This document shows, piece by piece, positions 28,062 to 38,300 of a DNA stretch of 64,000 nt. Position numbers and translations under genes: made by a program. Source of the DNA: Pseudomonas arsenicoxydans (lineage in GTDB: Bacteria > Pseudomonadota > Gammaproteobacteria > Pseudomonadales > Pseudomonadaceae). The stretch is from the NCBI RefSeq assembly GCF_006438915.1, contig NZ_RCZE01000007.1, positions 62,001 to 126,000 on the forward strand, in the 5' to 3' direction. Numbering within the stretch: position 1 is the stretch's first letter; each line of letters begins with the position of its first letter. Below the pieces are notes generated by a model. It had not been told where the DNA came from. It saw only the letters and a program-made list of their open reading frames with translations, and made no database searches.

Positions 28062-29186
28062 ATGACGACTGAACGCGATCACCGAATCGACTTTTTCCGT
28101 GGCTTGGCACTGATCTTCATTTTCTGGGATCACGTGCCCCACAACCCCTTGGGTCAAATCACCCTGCGTAACTTCGGCTTCAGCGATGCGGCGGAAATCT
28201 TTGTGTTTCTGGCCGGTTACGCGGCGGTCCTGGCCTACGGCAAGATTCTCGCGCGCGACGGTTATCTGATCGCCTGCGTGAAAATCCTGCGCCGCGCCTG
28301 GGTGCTGTATGTGGTGCACATTTTCCTGCTGGCGATGCTGATGGGCATCGTGTTTTACGCCAACAGCCATGTGGAAACCCGTGATCTGGTCGAGGAAATG
28401 GGCCTGCACCACTTCATCACCAACCCGCAGCAAGCGTTGACGGATGAATTGCTGCTGCGCTTCAAGCCGAACCTGATGGACCCGTTGCCGCTGTACATCG
28501 TGCTGCTGGCCGGGTTGCCGCTGGTGTTGCCGATGCTGGTGCGCAAGGCGTGGGCGGTGGTGGCGGTGTCGTTGACCGTTTACCTGTTGGCGCCTTCGTT
28601 TGGCTGGAACCTGGCCGCGATCAAGGACGGCGTGTGGTACTTCAACCCCGTCACCTGGCAACTGCTGTTTGTGCTCGGTGGCGCGGCGGCGATTCACGGG
28701 CAAAAGCCCCGGTCGGTCGAGACGCGCCCGCTAACGCGCCAGCCTTTGTTTGTCGGTGCGGCGATGTATGCGGTGCTGGCCGGCGTGATTACCGTGTCCT
28801 GGCGCTGGCCGGAAATACATGACGCCGTGATGCCAACGATGCTGAGTAACCTGCTGTACCCGATCAGCAAGACCGACTTGTCGCCGGTGCGATTGCTGCA
28901 CTTTCTGGCGCTGGCGTATGTCACGGCGAAACTGTTGCCGGACACGGGATGGACGCAACAGTGGCTGGCCCGACAATGCTCGCGCATGGGCCGTTACTCG
29001 CTGGAAGTGTTCTGCCTCGGCGTGTTGCTGGCGCCGCTGGCCGACATGGTCAACGCCCTGACCGACGATGCGTTTGCCATGCAAATCTTCACCGCGTTGG
29101 TAGGGGCCGGGTTGATGGGGTTGCTGGCGGTCTGGCTGGAGTTCAATAAACGCCTGATGCAATCACCGCAAAACGCCGTCGCCTGA
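28062..29186 (+). CDS. OpgC-domain acyltransferase-like membrane protein
   Basis: From ATG 28062 the protein is 374 residues (MTTERDHRIDFFRGLALIFI); the frame is open 204 bases further upstream, but that part does not look coding. About ten hydrophobic segments are present. The N-terminal RIDFFRGLALIFIFWDHVP followed by NFGFSDAAEIFVFLAGYAAV is characteristic of OpgC, which succinylates osmoregulated periplasmic glucans. No opgG/opgH is nearby, so another acceptor is possible. It is divergent from the GtrII-like gene and followed by a strong terminator. Confidence 0.88.
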   Translation: MTTERDHRIDFFRGLALIFIFWDHVPHNPLGQITLRNFGFSDAAEIFVFLAGYAAVLAYGKILARDGYLIACVKILRRAWVLYVVHIFLLAMLMGIVFYANSHVETRDLVEEMGLHHFITNPQQALTDELLLRFKPNLMDPLPLYIVLLAGLPLVLPMLVRKAWAVVAVSLTVYLLAPSFGWNLAAIKDGVWYFNPVTWQLLFVLGGAAAIHGQKPRSVETRPLTRQPLFVGAAMYAVLAGVITVSWRWPEIHDAVMPTMLSNLLYPISKTDLSPVRLLHFLALAYVTAKLLPDTGWTQQWLARQCSRMGRYSLEVFCLGVLLAPLADMVNALTDDAFAMQIFTALVGAGLMGLLAVWLEFNKRLMQSPQNAVA

Positions 29187-29190
29187 AACC

Positions 29191-29223
29191 AAAAAGCCCC
29201 GGTCATCTCGACCGGGGCTTTTT
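29191..29223. terminator. Bidirectional hairpin terminator after the opgC-like gene
   Basis: A 13-bp stem (aaaagccccggtc/gaccggggctttt) with a 5-base loop ATCTC and T-runs on both strands lies between two convergent genes. Confidence 0.92.
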
Positions 29224-29242
29224 GCATTTCAAGCGTTACGTC

Positions 29243-30664
29243 TTACGAAGCCGAACGCACCGCACCTTGCGACACCTGGGTCGGTTGCAACTTGAACACG
29301 TAGAACAACACCGTCAGCAGCACCAGGAACGCCGGCCCCACATACAGCGCCACGCGGGTGTCCGGGAAGTACGCCATCAGGCCGACCACCAACACCAGAA
29401 ACGCCAGCGCCAGGTACGAACTGACCGGGTACAGCCACATCTTGTATTTGAGGCCGGCACGCTCGCTGGCGCTCAGGCCTTGGCGGAATTTGAGCTGGGC
29501 CAACAGGATCATCACCCAGGTCCAGATCGCGCCGAAGGTGGCAATCGCGGTGACCCAGACGAAGACCTTCTCCGGCACCAGGTAGTTGAGCAACACGCCC
29601 AGCAGCAACGCGCCCATCGACAACAACAAGGCGCGACGCGGCACGCCGTTGCTCGAGGTCTTGGCAAAACCGGCCGGGGCCTGACCATTCTGCGCCAGGC
29701 TATAGAGCATGCGCCCGGTGCTGAAGATGCCACCGTTGCAGGACGACAGCGCAGCGGTGATCACCACGAAGTTGATGATGCCGGCGGCGGTCTTGATGCC
29801 CAGACGCTCGAAGGTCATCACAAACGGACTGCCCTGAGTGCCGATTTCATTCCACGGGTAAATCGACAGGATCACGAACAGCGCGCCAACGTAGAACAGC
29901 AGAATCCGCCAGAACACCGAGCCGATGGCATCCGGGATGGTCTTCTGCGGGTTCTTCGCTTCACCGGCGGTCAGGCCGATCATCTCGACGCCGAGGTAGG
30001 CGAACATGACCATCTGCAGCGACATCAACACGCCTTGCACACCGTTGGGCATGAAACCGCCGTGGGCCCAGAGATTGGAAATCCCCAGCGCCACGCCATC
30101 ATTACCGAAGCCGAATGCAATCACGCCGACGCCGCCGATGACCATCGCAATGATGGTGACGATCTTGATCAGGGCGAACCAGAATTCGAATTCACCGAAG
30201 GCTTTAACGGCGATCAGATTGATGGTGCCCATGCTGATCAACGCCGACAGCGCCCAGATCCAGCGGGGCACATCGGGGAACCAGACGCCCATGTACACCG
30301 CCACCGCAGTGATTTCCGCGACGCAGGTTACCAGCCACAGGAACCAGTAATTCCAGCCGGTGAGGAAGCCCGCCAAGGGGCCGAGGTAGTCTTGGGCGTA
30401 ACGGCTGAACGAGCCGGCGACCGGGTTGTGCACGGCCATCTCGCCGAGGGCACGCATGATCACCAGAATCGCCAGGCCACCGATGATGTACGACAGCATG
30501 ATGGCGGGGCCGGCCATTTCGATGGCCTTGGCCGAACCGAGAAACAGCCCGACACCAATACAGGCACCGAGTGCCATCAAGCGAATATGCCGTTCGCCGA
30601 GTTCGCGTTTAAGCGGGCCGCCCTGAGCGGTCTCGCCGTGGGGCAGGTGATTGCCGACTGGCAT
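29243..30664 (-). CDS. APC-family amino-acid permease (AAT type, ProY-like)
   Basis: The 473-residue protein has 12 hydrophobic segments and the AAT-family N-terminus LKRELGERHIRLMALGACIG followed by VGLFLGSAKAIEMAGPAI. GAGG nine bases upstream favours ATG 30664; ATG 30673 lies right at the GAGG. Such proteins import amino acids by proton symport. The closest family pattern I recognise is ProY/AnsP/aromatic permeases; the specific substrate cannot be fixed by eye. A 680-base stretch without a long gene lies upstream. Confidence 0.88.
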   Translation of the reverse strand: MPVGNHLPHGETAQGGPLKRELGERHIRLMALGACIGVGLFLGSAKAIEMAGPAIMLSYIIGGLAILVIMRALGEMAVHNPVAGSFSRYAQDYLGPLAGFLTGWNYWFLWLVTCVAEITAVAVYMGVWFPDVPRWIWALSALISMGTINLIAVKAFGEFEFWFALIKIVTIIAMVIGGVGVIAFGFGNDGVALGISNLWAHGGFMPNGVQGVLMSLQMVMFAYLGVEMIGLTAGEAKNPQKTIPDAIGSVFWRILLFYVGALFVILSIYPWNEIGTQGSPFVMTFERLGIKTAAGIINFVVITAALSSCNGGIFSTGRMLYSLAQNGQAPAGFAKTSSNGVPRRALLLSMGALLLGVLLNYLVPEKVFVWVTAIATFGAIWTWVMILLAQLKFRQGLSASERAGLKYKMWLYPVSSYLALAFLVLVVGLMAYFPDTRVALYVGPAFLVLLTVLFYVFKLQPTQVSQGAVRSAS

Positions 30665-30673
30665 AGGGGACAT

Positions 30674-31061
30674 CCTCGTCTTGTTATTGGATATGACCAC
30701 CGAGTGTCGAAGCGCTGACCGATAAGCCATTGCTTGCCTGAAACCGGCCTTGCTTCGTGAGCAGGACCGTCCTGTAGGACAAAACCTCCAGGATCAGCGG
30801 GACGTGCAGTATAAAAAGCATTGCCCAGGCGTTTTCACTCTATAAACCACAAAATGCAGCCACAACTCTCGGCAAAAGGCGCTTTTGCGGAGAGGCTTTA
30901 ACTGGCTAAAAGTGATTTCACCCGTGGCAGAAAACGGCGCCGAGTATTGCACAGCATGGGTGCATCGTCATGCCCAGACCTTCGCCGCATTTACCCGGCG
31001 AGGTGTCTATCTCAGCTATTTCAGACACAACCGCTCTCCCTCAGGCAAGAAGAGCTGTTGT
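30674..31061. other. Gene-free stretch upstream of the permease and of the RAYT unit
   Basis: No convincing coding frame is seen. The part near 30760-30850 contains AT-rich tracts (cagtataaaaag, cactctataaac) that could hold promoters for the permease. Short open frames here overlap the REPIN and lack family features. No tRNA-like fold was recognised. Confidence 0.5.
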
Positions 31062-31239
31062 GGATGCCTGCTGGTTGTCACACCTACCCAAGGTCATCTA
31101 CGCCCCTGTGGCGAGGGAGCTTGCTCCCGCTCGACTGCGCAGCAGTCGTAAAACCTGCGACCCCATTTGCCTGAAAAACCACGATTGCCAGGGTTGGGAC
31201 TGCTTCGCAGCCCAGCGGGAGCAAGCTCCCTCGCCACAG
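31062..31239 (+). repeat. Upstream direct copy of REPIN repeat with RAYT 3'-end codons
   Basis: It starts ggatgcctgctggttgt, identical to the DACWL codons at the end of the RAYT gene but lacking the stop codon. It continues into the REPIN of the ctgtggcgagggagcttgct family. Compared with the copy at 31787 I count only about seven differences plus one indel over 178 bases. Confidence 0.85.
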
Positions 31240-31346
31240 AAACCGTTCCTTCAGATGATTCAGACATTTCACTCAGAAGTTGAAGCCACGCAGAAACGAA
31301 GGCATGGCTAAGGTGAACTGGACTACCAGCTCAAGGACGCCAAGGA

Positions 31347-31805
31347 ATGCATCCACGCCCAAATTCGCACCTGCTGCGCCATGGACGCTGTTCGGAGCCC
31401 GGCAGGGCCTATCTCATCACTGCAGTTACTCATCAGCGCCGTTGCATTTTTACCGACTGGCAAATGGGCCGTTTGCTGGTCGCCGAGCTCAGGCGAGCCC
31501 ATGAAGAGAAATGGGTCAATTCGATAGCCTGGGTCGTCATGCCGGATCATTTCCATTGGCTGGTGCAACTCGAACAGCGCACCTTGGCGCAACTCATGCA
31601 GGCCATCAAATCACGCAGCACGCTCACCAATAACCAGGCATCAAACAGTCGAGGCGCCTTCTGGCAAACCGGCTATCACGACCGTGCAATCCGCGATGGC
31701 GAAGAACTCCTGCCGTTCGCCCGATACATAGTTGCCAACCCGTTGCGTGCCGGGCTGGTGGAAAAAATTGGTGATTACCCACTATGGGATGCCTGCTGGT
31801 TGTAA
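31347..31805 (+). CDS. REP-associated tyrosine transposase (RAYT)
   Basis: The 152-residue protein matches the RAYT/Y1 (TnpA-REP) family. It has GRAYLITAVTHQR near the N-terminus, the HUH motif in MPDHFHWLV (H68 and H70), the catalytic Tyr110 in FWQTGYHDRAIRDGEEL, and YIVANPLRAGLVE. Known RAYTs are single-copy housekeeping-like nucleases that nick REP hairpins and are responsible for REPIN dispersal. Here the gene is flanked by REPINs of the ctgtggcgagggagcttgct family, which are therefore its likely substrate. It starts at ATG 31347 directly after CCAAGGA. All key residues are present, so it may be active. Confidence 0.94.
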   Translation: MHPRPNSHLLRHGRCSEPGRAYLITAVTHQRRCIFTDWQMGRLLVAELRRAHEEKWVNSIAWVVMPDHFHWLVQLEQRTLAQLMQAIKSRSTLTNNQASNSRGAFWQTGYHDRAIRDGEELLPFARYIVANPLRAGLVEKIGDYPLWDACWL

Positions 31806-31963
31806 CACTACCCAAGGTCACCTACGCACCTGTGGCGAGGGAGCTTGCTCCCGCTCGACTGCGCAGCAGTCGTAAAACCTGCGACCCCATTTGCCTGAAA
31901 AACCACGATTGCCAGGGTTGGGGCCGCTTCGCAGCCCAGCGGGAGCAAGCTCCCTCGCCACAA
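31787..31963 (+). repeat. Downstream direct copy of REPIN repeat overlapping RAYT 3' end
   Basis: It begins in the codons for WDACWL of the RAYT gene and continues past the stop into a REPIN with arms ctgtggcgagggagcttgct and agcaagctccctcgccaca. It is about 96% identical to 31062-31239. Confidence 0.85.
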
Positions 31964-32057
31964 AAGGCAATACGTGTAGAAAAATTGGGTGCTCACAATT
32001 TTTTCACCATTGCCAACCACCGTCTAAGCTTCAGACAAGTCAGATCAATCTGCGTGA

Positions 32058-35000
32058 ATGGATCAATCGGCTATGGGCGCTTTGTGGCAAACCGATACGA
32101 GTAAAACTGTGGTCCCGACTGAACGTGTGGATGAAGCGCCATCACCTGAAAAACCTCGCACCAGTCGTGTCAAACACGGCTGGAAGGCGTTTTGGTTGCT
32201 GCTGCTGATCATCGCGATTGTCGTGGGACTGGCGGCCGCCAAGGAAATGCGCACCTCGAAATTTCAATCCGGGGAAGTCAGCAAATTTGCCGCGTCCCTG
32301 AGCTACAAGCTGGAACCGGGCCCCAGCGACGCCATTCGTTACCCTGGCGCCGGGCCTTTTGATTTGCGTCTTGGCTACAGCTCACTGGATGTGTTCCTGC
32401 CCCGGTTGCTCAAGCGCGACTACGTGATAGCAGCCCAAACCCGTTTTTCCAAAAAGTTGATGGACTACAGCGACAAGGGCCTTTTCGTGCCCTACTCCGA
32501 AAAAATCCAGGCCGGCCTGTCGATTACCGACTGCCGTGCCATGCCGCTGTACCAGTTCAAATACCCACAACAGCTTTATTCAAGCTTTGACTCGATTCCG
32601 CCTGTAGTGGTCAGCAGCCTGTTGTTCATCGAGAACCGCTTCCTGCTCGACCCCAAGCAACCCTTGGCCAACCCCGCCGTGGACTGGCCGCGCTTCGGCA
32701 TGGCCGCGTGGTCGCAGGTGGCCAAGTTGATTCACCTGCCGGGTCAATCGGCGGGTGGCAGCACGCTCGCGACACAGCTCGAAAAGTATCGGCACTCACC
32801 TGATGGCCTGACAGTCTCGGGCGGGGAAAAGATCCGGCAGATGATCTCCGCCACCGTGCGCGCTTATCAGGCCGGTCCGGAAACCCTAGACGCCCGGAAA
32901 AATGTGGTGCGCGACTACCTCAACAGCGTGCCGCTGTCCGCCGTGCCGGGCCACGGTGAAGTGCATGGCATGGCCGAAGGGTTGCGCGTCTGGTACGGCG
33001 CCGACTTCGACAAAGCCAACGAAACGCTGGCCAGCAACGACACGGATCCCAAGACCCTGGCCGCCAAAGGCTTGGCCCTGCGTGAAATGCTGTCATTGAT
33101 GATTGCCCAGCGCCGCCCTTCTCACTACTTGACCAAGGGCCGTGACGAATTGGCCGATCTCACTGACAGCCACATTCGCCTGCTCGCACAGAACAACGTG
33201 ATCGATGCGCCTTTTGCGGCGGCGGCGCTGGCCAGCAAGGTCACGTATCGCGACTGGCAAACCCAGCCGACCATTCAGCCAATCGAAACCAACAAAGGCA
33301 TCAGTGTGGCCCGCAGTCGCCTGGGCGGGTTGCTCAATCGTCCGCTGTACGACCTCGACCGTCTCGACTTGTCTGCCACCAGCACCCTGCAAGGCGATTT
33401 GCAAAGCCAGGCCACGGAGTACCTCAAGCACCTGGCCGACCCGGTTTTTGCGACGCAGATCGGTTTGATGGGCGAACGCTTGCTCACCCCCACCAGCACC
33501 ACGCAAGTGCGCTACAGCTTCACGCTGTTCGAACTAACGCCGGATGGCGCGCGCGTACGCGTGCAAACCGACAGCACCGACCAGCCGTTCGATATCAACG
33601 AAGGCAGCAAACTGGAACTGGGCTCTACCGCGAAAATGCGCGTACTGACCACTTACCTGCAGATCATTGCCGAGCTGCACGACAAGTACGCCAATATGAC
33701 CGTCCCGGAACTGAAGAAAGTCGACGTCCCGGACCAGGACCGTCTGAGCCGCTGGGCCGTCGATTATCTGATCCAGAACAAAGACCGTAACCTGCCGGCC
33801 ATGCTCGGCGCCGCGCTTGATCGCAAATACTCCGCGAGCCCCGGCGAAGCCTTTTTCACAGGTGGCGGGCTGCACGTGTTTCATAACTTTCGCAAGGAAG
33901 ACAACGGCCGCATGCCGACGCTGCGCGATGCGATCCGTGAGTCGATCAACTTGCCGTTCATTCGGCTGATGCGCGACCTGGTGCGCTACACCACCTATTC
34001 CGGCCCCAACAACAGCGCCGAATTGCTCAAGGACGACCGCGACCCTCGGCGCCAGGAATACCTGGCCGACTTCGCTGACCGCGAAGGCACTTCGTTCTTG
34101 CTCAAGTTCTGGAAGAAATACAAAAACAAAGACACCCAGGCGCGGCTCGACACCTTCCTCGACAGCATGCGCCCGACCCCGATCCGCCTGGCCGCCGTGC
34201 ATCGTTATCTGCTACCGCAAGCCAGCCAGGAAAGCTTCAACACCTTTGTGCGCTCGCACCTGAAAGGCGCCAAGCTCACCGAAAAACTCACTGACGAACG
34301 CCTGCAACGGCTTTACGAAAGCTACAGCCCCGGTGCCTACGATCTGCCGGACCAAGGCTTCATCGCCAAGGTCCACCCGCTGGACCTGTGGCTGATGGGT
34401 TACCTGCTGAACAACCCGGACGCCAAGTGGAGTCAGATTGTCAAAGCCAGCCAGTTCGAACGTCAGGAAGTCTATAGCTGGCTGTTCAAAAGCCAGCACA
34501 AGGGTGCCCGCGACAGTCGCATTCGTACCATGCTGGAGATCGAAGCGTTCCTGGACATTCACCAGCGCTGGCAGAAAGTCGGCTACCCGTTCGATCACCT
34601 GGTGCCGTCGCTGGCCACTGCCATCGGCAGCTCCGGCGACCGTCCGGCAGCGCTGGGCGAGTTGATCGGCACCATTCTCAACGATGGCGTGCGCATGCCG
34701 ACACTGCGCATCGACACGCTCCATTTCGCGGCGAATACGCCCTACGAAACCAAACTGATCAATGACCCGGTCGCGGGCAAACGGGTGATGCCGTCCGAAG
34801 TGGCAACGGCCATGCGCGAGGCCTTGTCGCAAGTGGTGGATGCCGGTACCGCCAAACGTGTTTCCGGCAGTTTCATCACCCCCGATGGCAAACCCCTGGC
34901 GATGGGCGGCAAGACCGGGACCGGGGATAACCGCATCTCAGCCATCGGTTCCGGCGGGCAGGTCATCAGTTCGAAATCCCTCAACCGCACGGCCACCTTC

Positions 35001-35189
35001 GTGTTCTATATCGGTGATAGCCACTTCGGTACATTGACCGCGTTCGTGCCGGGGCGCACGGCCGAAGCCTTTAAATTCACCTCGGCGTTGCCGGTACAAG
35101 TGCTCAAGGGCATGGCGCCGATCCTGACACCGTATCTGCAACCGGGAAGTCACACTGGATGCCTGCCTGTTGAAGTTGCCCGACGCTAA
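32058..35189 (+). CDS. Class A penicillin-binding-protein-like transglycosylase/transpeptidase
   Basis: The 1043-residue protein starts at ATG 32058 (or ATG 32073; neither has a strong ribosome site). One N-terminal membrane helix (FWLLLLIIAIVVGLAAA) is followed by a GT51-like domain at about 170-330, with VVSSLLFIENRFLLDP, GGSTLATQLEKYRHS and RDYLNSVPLSAVPGHGEVHG. A transpeptidase-like domain follows with S523-T-A-K, S629-I-N and K952-T-G-T, the three active-site motifs. The usual EDxxF motif reads ENRF. It probably builds peptidoglycan at the inner membrane. It is much larger and more divergent than PBP1a/1b, so it is likely an accessory synthase. The next gene, a giant toxin-like protein, lies 128 bases downstream. 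Confidence 0.85.
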   Translation: MDQSAMGALWQTDTSKTVVPTERVDEAPSPEKPRTSRVKHGWKAFWLLLLIIAIVVGLAAAKEMRTSKFQSGEVSKFAASLSYKLEPGPSDAIRYPGAGPFDLRLGYSSLDVFLPRLLKRDYVIAAQTRFSKKLMDYSDKGLFVPYSEKIQAGLSITDCRAMPLYQFKYPQQLYSSFDSIPPVVVSSLLFIENRFLLDPKQPLANPAVDWPRFGMAAWSQVAKLIHLPGQSAGGSTLATQLEKYRHSPDGLTVSGGEKIRQMISATVRAYQAGPETLDARKNVVRDYLNSVPLSAVPGHGEVHGMAEGLRVWYGADFDKANETLASNDTDPKTLAAKGLALREMLSLMIAQRRPSHYLTKGRDELADLTDSHIRLLAQNNVIDAPFAAAALASKVTYRDWQTQPTIQPIETNKGISVARSRLGGLLNRPLYDLDRLDLSATSTLQGDLQSQATEYLKHLADPVFATQIGLMGERLLTPTSTTQVRYSFTLFELTPDGARVRVQTDSTDQPFDINEGSKLELGSTAKMRVLTTYLQIIAELHDKYANMTVPELKKVDVPDQDRLSRWAVDYLIQNKDRNLPAMLGAALDRKYSASPGEAFFTGGGLHVFHNFRKEDNGRMPTLRDAIRESINLPFIRLMRDLVRYTTYSGPNNSAELLKDDRDPRRQEYLADFADREGTSFLLKFWKKYKNKDTQARLDTFLDSMRPTPIRLAAVHRYLLPQASQESFNTFVRSHLKGAKLTEKLTDERLQRLYESYSPGAYDLPDQGFIAKVHPLDLWLMGYLLNNPDAKWSQIVKASQFERQEVYSWLFKSQHKGARDSRIRTMLEIEAFLDIHQRWQKVGYPFDHLVPSLATAIGSSGDRPAALGELIGTILNDGVRMPTLRIDTLHFAANTPYETKLINDPVAGKRVMPSEVATAMREALSQVVDAGTAKRVSGSFITPDGKPLAMGGKTGTGDNRISAIGSGGQVISSKSLNRTATFVFYIGDSHFGTLTAFVPGRTAEAFKFTSALPVQVLKGMAPILTPYLQPGSHTGCLPVEVARR

Positions 35190-35317
35190 TACGGGCGGTA
35201 ATTAATTATTTTCGGCATTGATAATCTCAATGCGTCGACACGTATTCAGCGGTATTCAACAGCAGTAATTCAGACTTTTACTTTGAGCCTTGGGCGTTAG
35301 GCTGGTGACTCCCATCA

Positions 35318-38300
35318 ATGCTCAAGGTTTATAAAAGCATGCCTGAAATACAAGGAAGTATATTCAAAGGCCCTTTACAGGAGGCCGACGATACCAAAGG
35401 CCGTCATTACCCCTTAATAAAGGACCGGATCCACCCCACCTTCACCAGCGCTTCATTGCAAAGGGCCCGGGAACTGAGCCTTACTCAGAAGGTAACCGGG
35501 CCATGGATAAAGAGCGCCAGCGACGTTGATCATGACCGGTTACAAGAAGCCAATCTCAAACTCTGGTCCACTCAAAACCGGGTGGATGGTTTTATTGATA
35601 AGTTACAAAACATCTATAAGTTCGCCGAGCCGTTACTCACCGACGCATTAAGTAAACAGTACGGCGTCGATGTGGATGTCAAGACGACGTATTTACACCT
35701 TTACTTGCCCAAAGAGCGCCCGTGGTATGTGGTTGACCTCTCCGGCGGTGCGGTGACCCGCACGGTTTCACTGCTGGACGCGGCGCTGCACAACTTTGCG
35801 CTGAGCGAAACCTGCGAAGCCGATTCGGACTTCATCAGCCAGCCCGATGCGCGCGGGCACTTCGACATTCAGCCCATCAAACAGAAAATGACCATCGCAC
35901 AGTTCCAGGCGTTATGCCGCGAACTGGACATCGGCGCGCGCTACTCCCGGTACCTCAATGAACAGCTGCTGCCCAGCGACGGCCTGGCCCGGATTTTTTT
36001 GAAACGTAACGTCGTCGAGCACGAGAGAGCCGCGTTCAAAGCGGCTGCGCAACAGGCCGTGATGACCCGTGACATCGACGCCGACGCGTGCGACCTGATC
36101 CTGAAAATGCTTGAGGGCCAGCGCAACCTCACCCGTAAGGGCCGAGTGATGCAATTCACTCAATTGTTCCTGCAGGACAGCCTGCTGACCGGGATTGTAT
36201 TGATCACCCCGGACCTGGAACGAACCCGCGACGTCGTGCCGATTTTTGCCTACGTGCCGCAAGACCCCGAACACCCCCTCAAAGAATATCCGTCAACCGT
36301 TGCGTTCATGAATGAGCTGACTCGCCAGCTGCGCGACAACAAGGTCATCTCGTCGACCACCATGACTTATCGCCAATACTTCAGCCGGTTTGTCGACCAA
36401 TCCGCGCGCGGGCATTTTTTCGGCGGGTTGCAGCAACGTCTGTTCGAGGTCAAATGGCATCACAAAGAACCGCTGGACCAACGCCCGAGCTGGCGCGAGG
36501 AGCCGGTCAGCAGTCCCAATCTGCAATTCAGCGCCGAACCGATTCGCGGTGACGTGTGGGAGCACCTCTATCAGCAGAAGCTGAACAAGATCCTCAATGA
36601 TGCGCGGCATATCGCCGTGTCCACCGCCGATACCGATCGCAATGCCCGATGGGCCTGGTGGGAGAACTTCAAGAAAATTGTCTCGGACATCTTCAATGTC
36701 GCGCTGATGGTCGTCACACCGTTCGTGCCGGGGTTGGGGGAATTGATGATGGTCTACACCGCCTATCAGATGGTCAGCGATGTCATCGAAGGCATCGTCG
36801 ACATGACGTTGGGGCTATGGACCGAATTCGCCGAGCATATCGTCGGCGTGGTGACGGATGTCATTCAATTGGCGGCGTTTGCGGCCGGCGTGAAGATTGG
36901 CGAGGTCGCACGCCTCAAACTTTCACCGCTGATCGAAGGCATGAAACCGGTGGAACTGCCCAATGGCCAGCAGCGTTTGTGGCATCCCGACCTCAAGCCC
37001 TACGAGCAGCCGAACATCGAGTTGCCGGCCGATTCAAAACCTGACGCATTGGGTCTGCATACCCACGAAGGTCAAAAGATTCTGCCGCTGGACAATAAAC
37101 ATTACGCCGTGCAAAAAGACCCGAAAACGGGCACCTATCGTGTCAAACACCCCCATCGCGGCGAGGCCTATTTACCCGAGCTGAAACACAACGGTTTCGG
37201 CGCCTGGACACATGAAGCGGAAAGCCCGCGAGGCTGGGATCACCCGACACTGATGCGCCGTCTCGGTCACCGCGCCGACGGTTTCAACGATGCGCAGCTG
37301 GAGCAGATCCGCATTGCCAGCGGCACCGAGGCGGCTGCATTACGCCAAATGTACGTTGAAAACACCGCACCACCCACGTTGCTCGCCGACGGGCTTGATC
37401 GCGCAGACATTCAAGAGCAAACCGAGCAGGCGATTCATGACATTCGCTCCGGATTGCCCATCGATCCCGCTGCTTACTGGTTCGAACCGCTGGCGACTTA
37501 CCTTGAAGGCTGGCCCTCGGACAAAGCCCTGAAAGTCTACGAAAACGCCGACCTGAGGGGCCGCTTTCGCACCTACGGTAATGCCCGGGCGAGCGATGAA
37601 CAGACGCTCGCCACCAGTCTGTCGCGTCTCATGCAGGGTGACCTGCCAAAGCAACTCATCGAGTTCCTGAGCGAAGAAGAACTTCAAGCGCTGCTCGGCC
37701 CGGGTGTTGCCAGGGAAAAACAGCTCCAGGCGCTGCGCAATCAACTGGCTGACGAGGCAAACCGCCTCAGACCCGACATCTTCAATCAGCGCTATCAAGC
37801 CGCACAAGCGAGCGCCAACCCGCAGATTCAACGGCTGCGCGAGGTGGCCCCAGCGTTGCCAACCCGCGCGGCAACCGTACTGCTCAACAGTGCCAACGGC
37901 GCTGAGCTGCAACGCATGACACGTGACAAACGCCTGCCACTGAACCTGAAAAACCAGGCGCGTGAAGCGGCCTTCGAAACCTTGGCCAACCACGCCTATG
38001 AAGGTTTCAACGATGATGCGCGCTGGGTTCCAGAGACCGAGCGACTGGTGCTGAACGCGCTCAGGATTCACACCGACGCGTTCGGCGATTTGCGTATCGA
38101 CGTTCGTCAGGGCACCGACATTGGGCCCTTACGATGCAGCGTGGGAGCAGAAGACGCTTCGGTCGTCCGGGTATTGATCAAGGATGACGGGGCACGGTAC
38201 GAAGTGTGGGACGCCGACAACCACAAATTGCACGAAGCCGACGACTTCTACGAATCGGTACTCAATGCCCTGCCAGCCAGTAAACGCACGCAACTGGGTT

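Larger units (their letters stand above)
31062..31963. mobile_element. RAYT-REPIN unit bounded by direct repeats
   Basis: A single RAYT gene (31347-31805) is bracketed by two near-identical direct copies of a roughly 178-bp REPIN-bearing repeat (31062-31239 and 31787-31963). The second copy begins inside the last codons of the RAYT gene. No inverted terminal repeats or target-site duplication of classical IS type were seen, in line with the single-strand, hairpin-recognising mechanism known for RAYT proteins. Confidence 0.75.

Noticed and set aside
29222..30718. A 498-codon plus-strand open frame over the amino-acid permease
   Set aside because: Antisense to a clear 12-helix permease; rich in His, Gln and Asp with no domain.
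31062..31963. Classical insertion sequence
   Set aside because: No DDE transposase, terminal inverted repeats or target duplication; the gene is a RAYT with REPINs.
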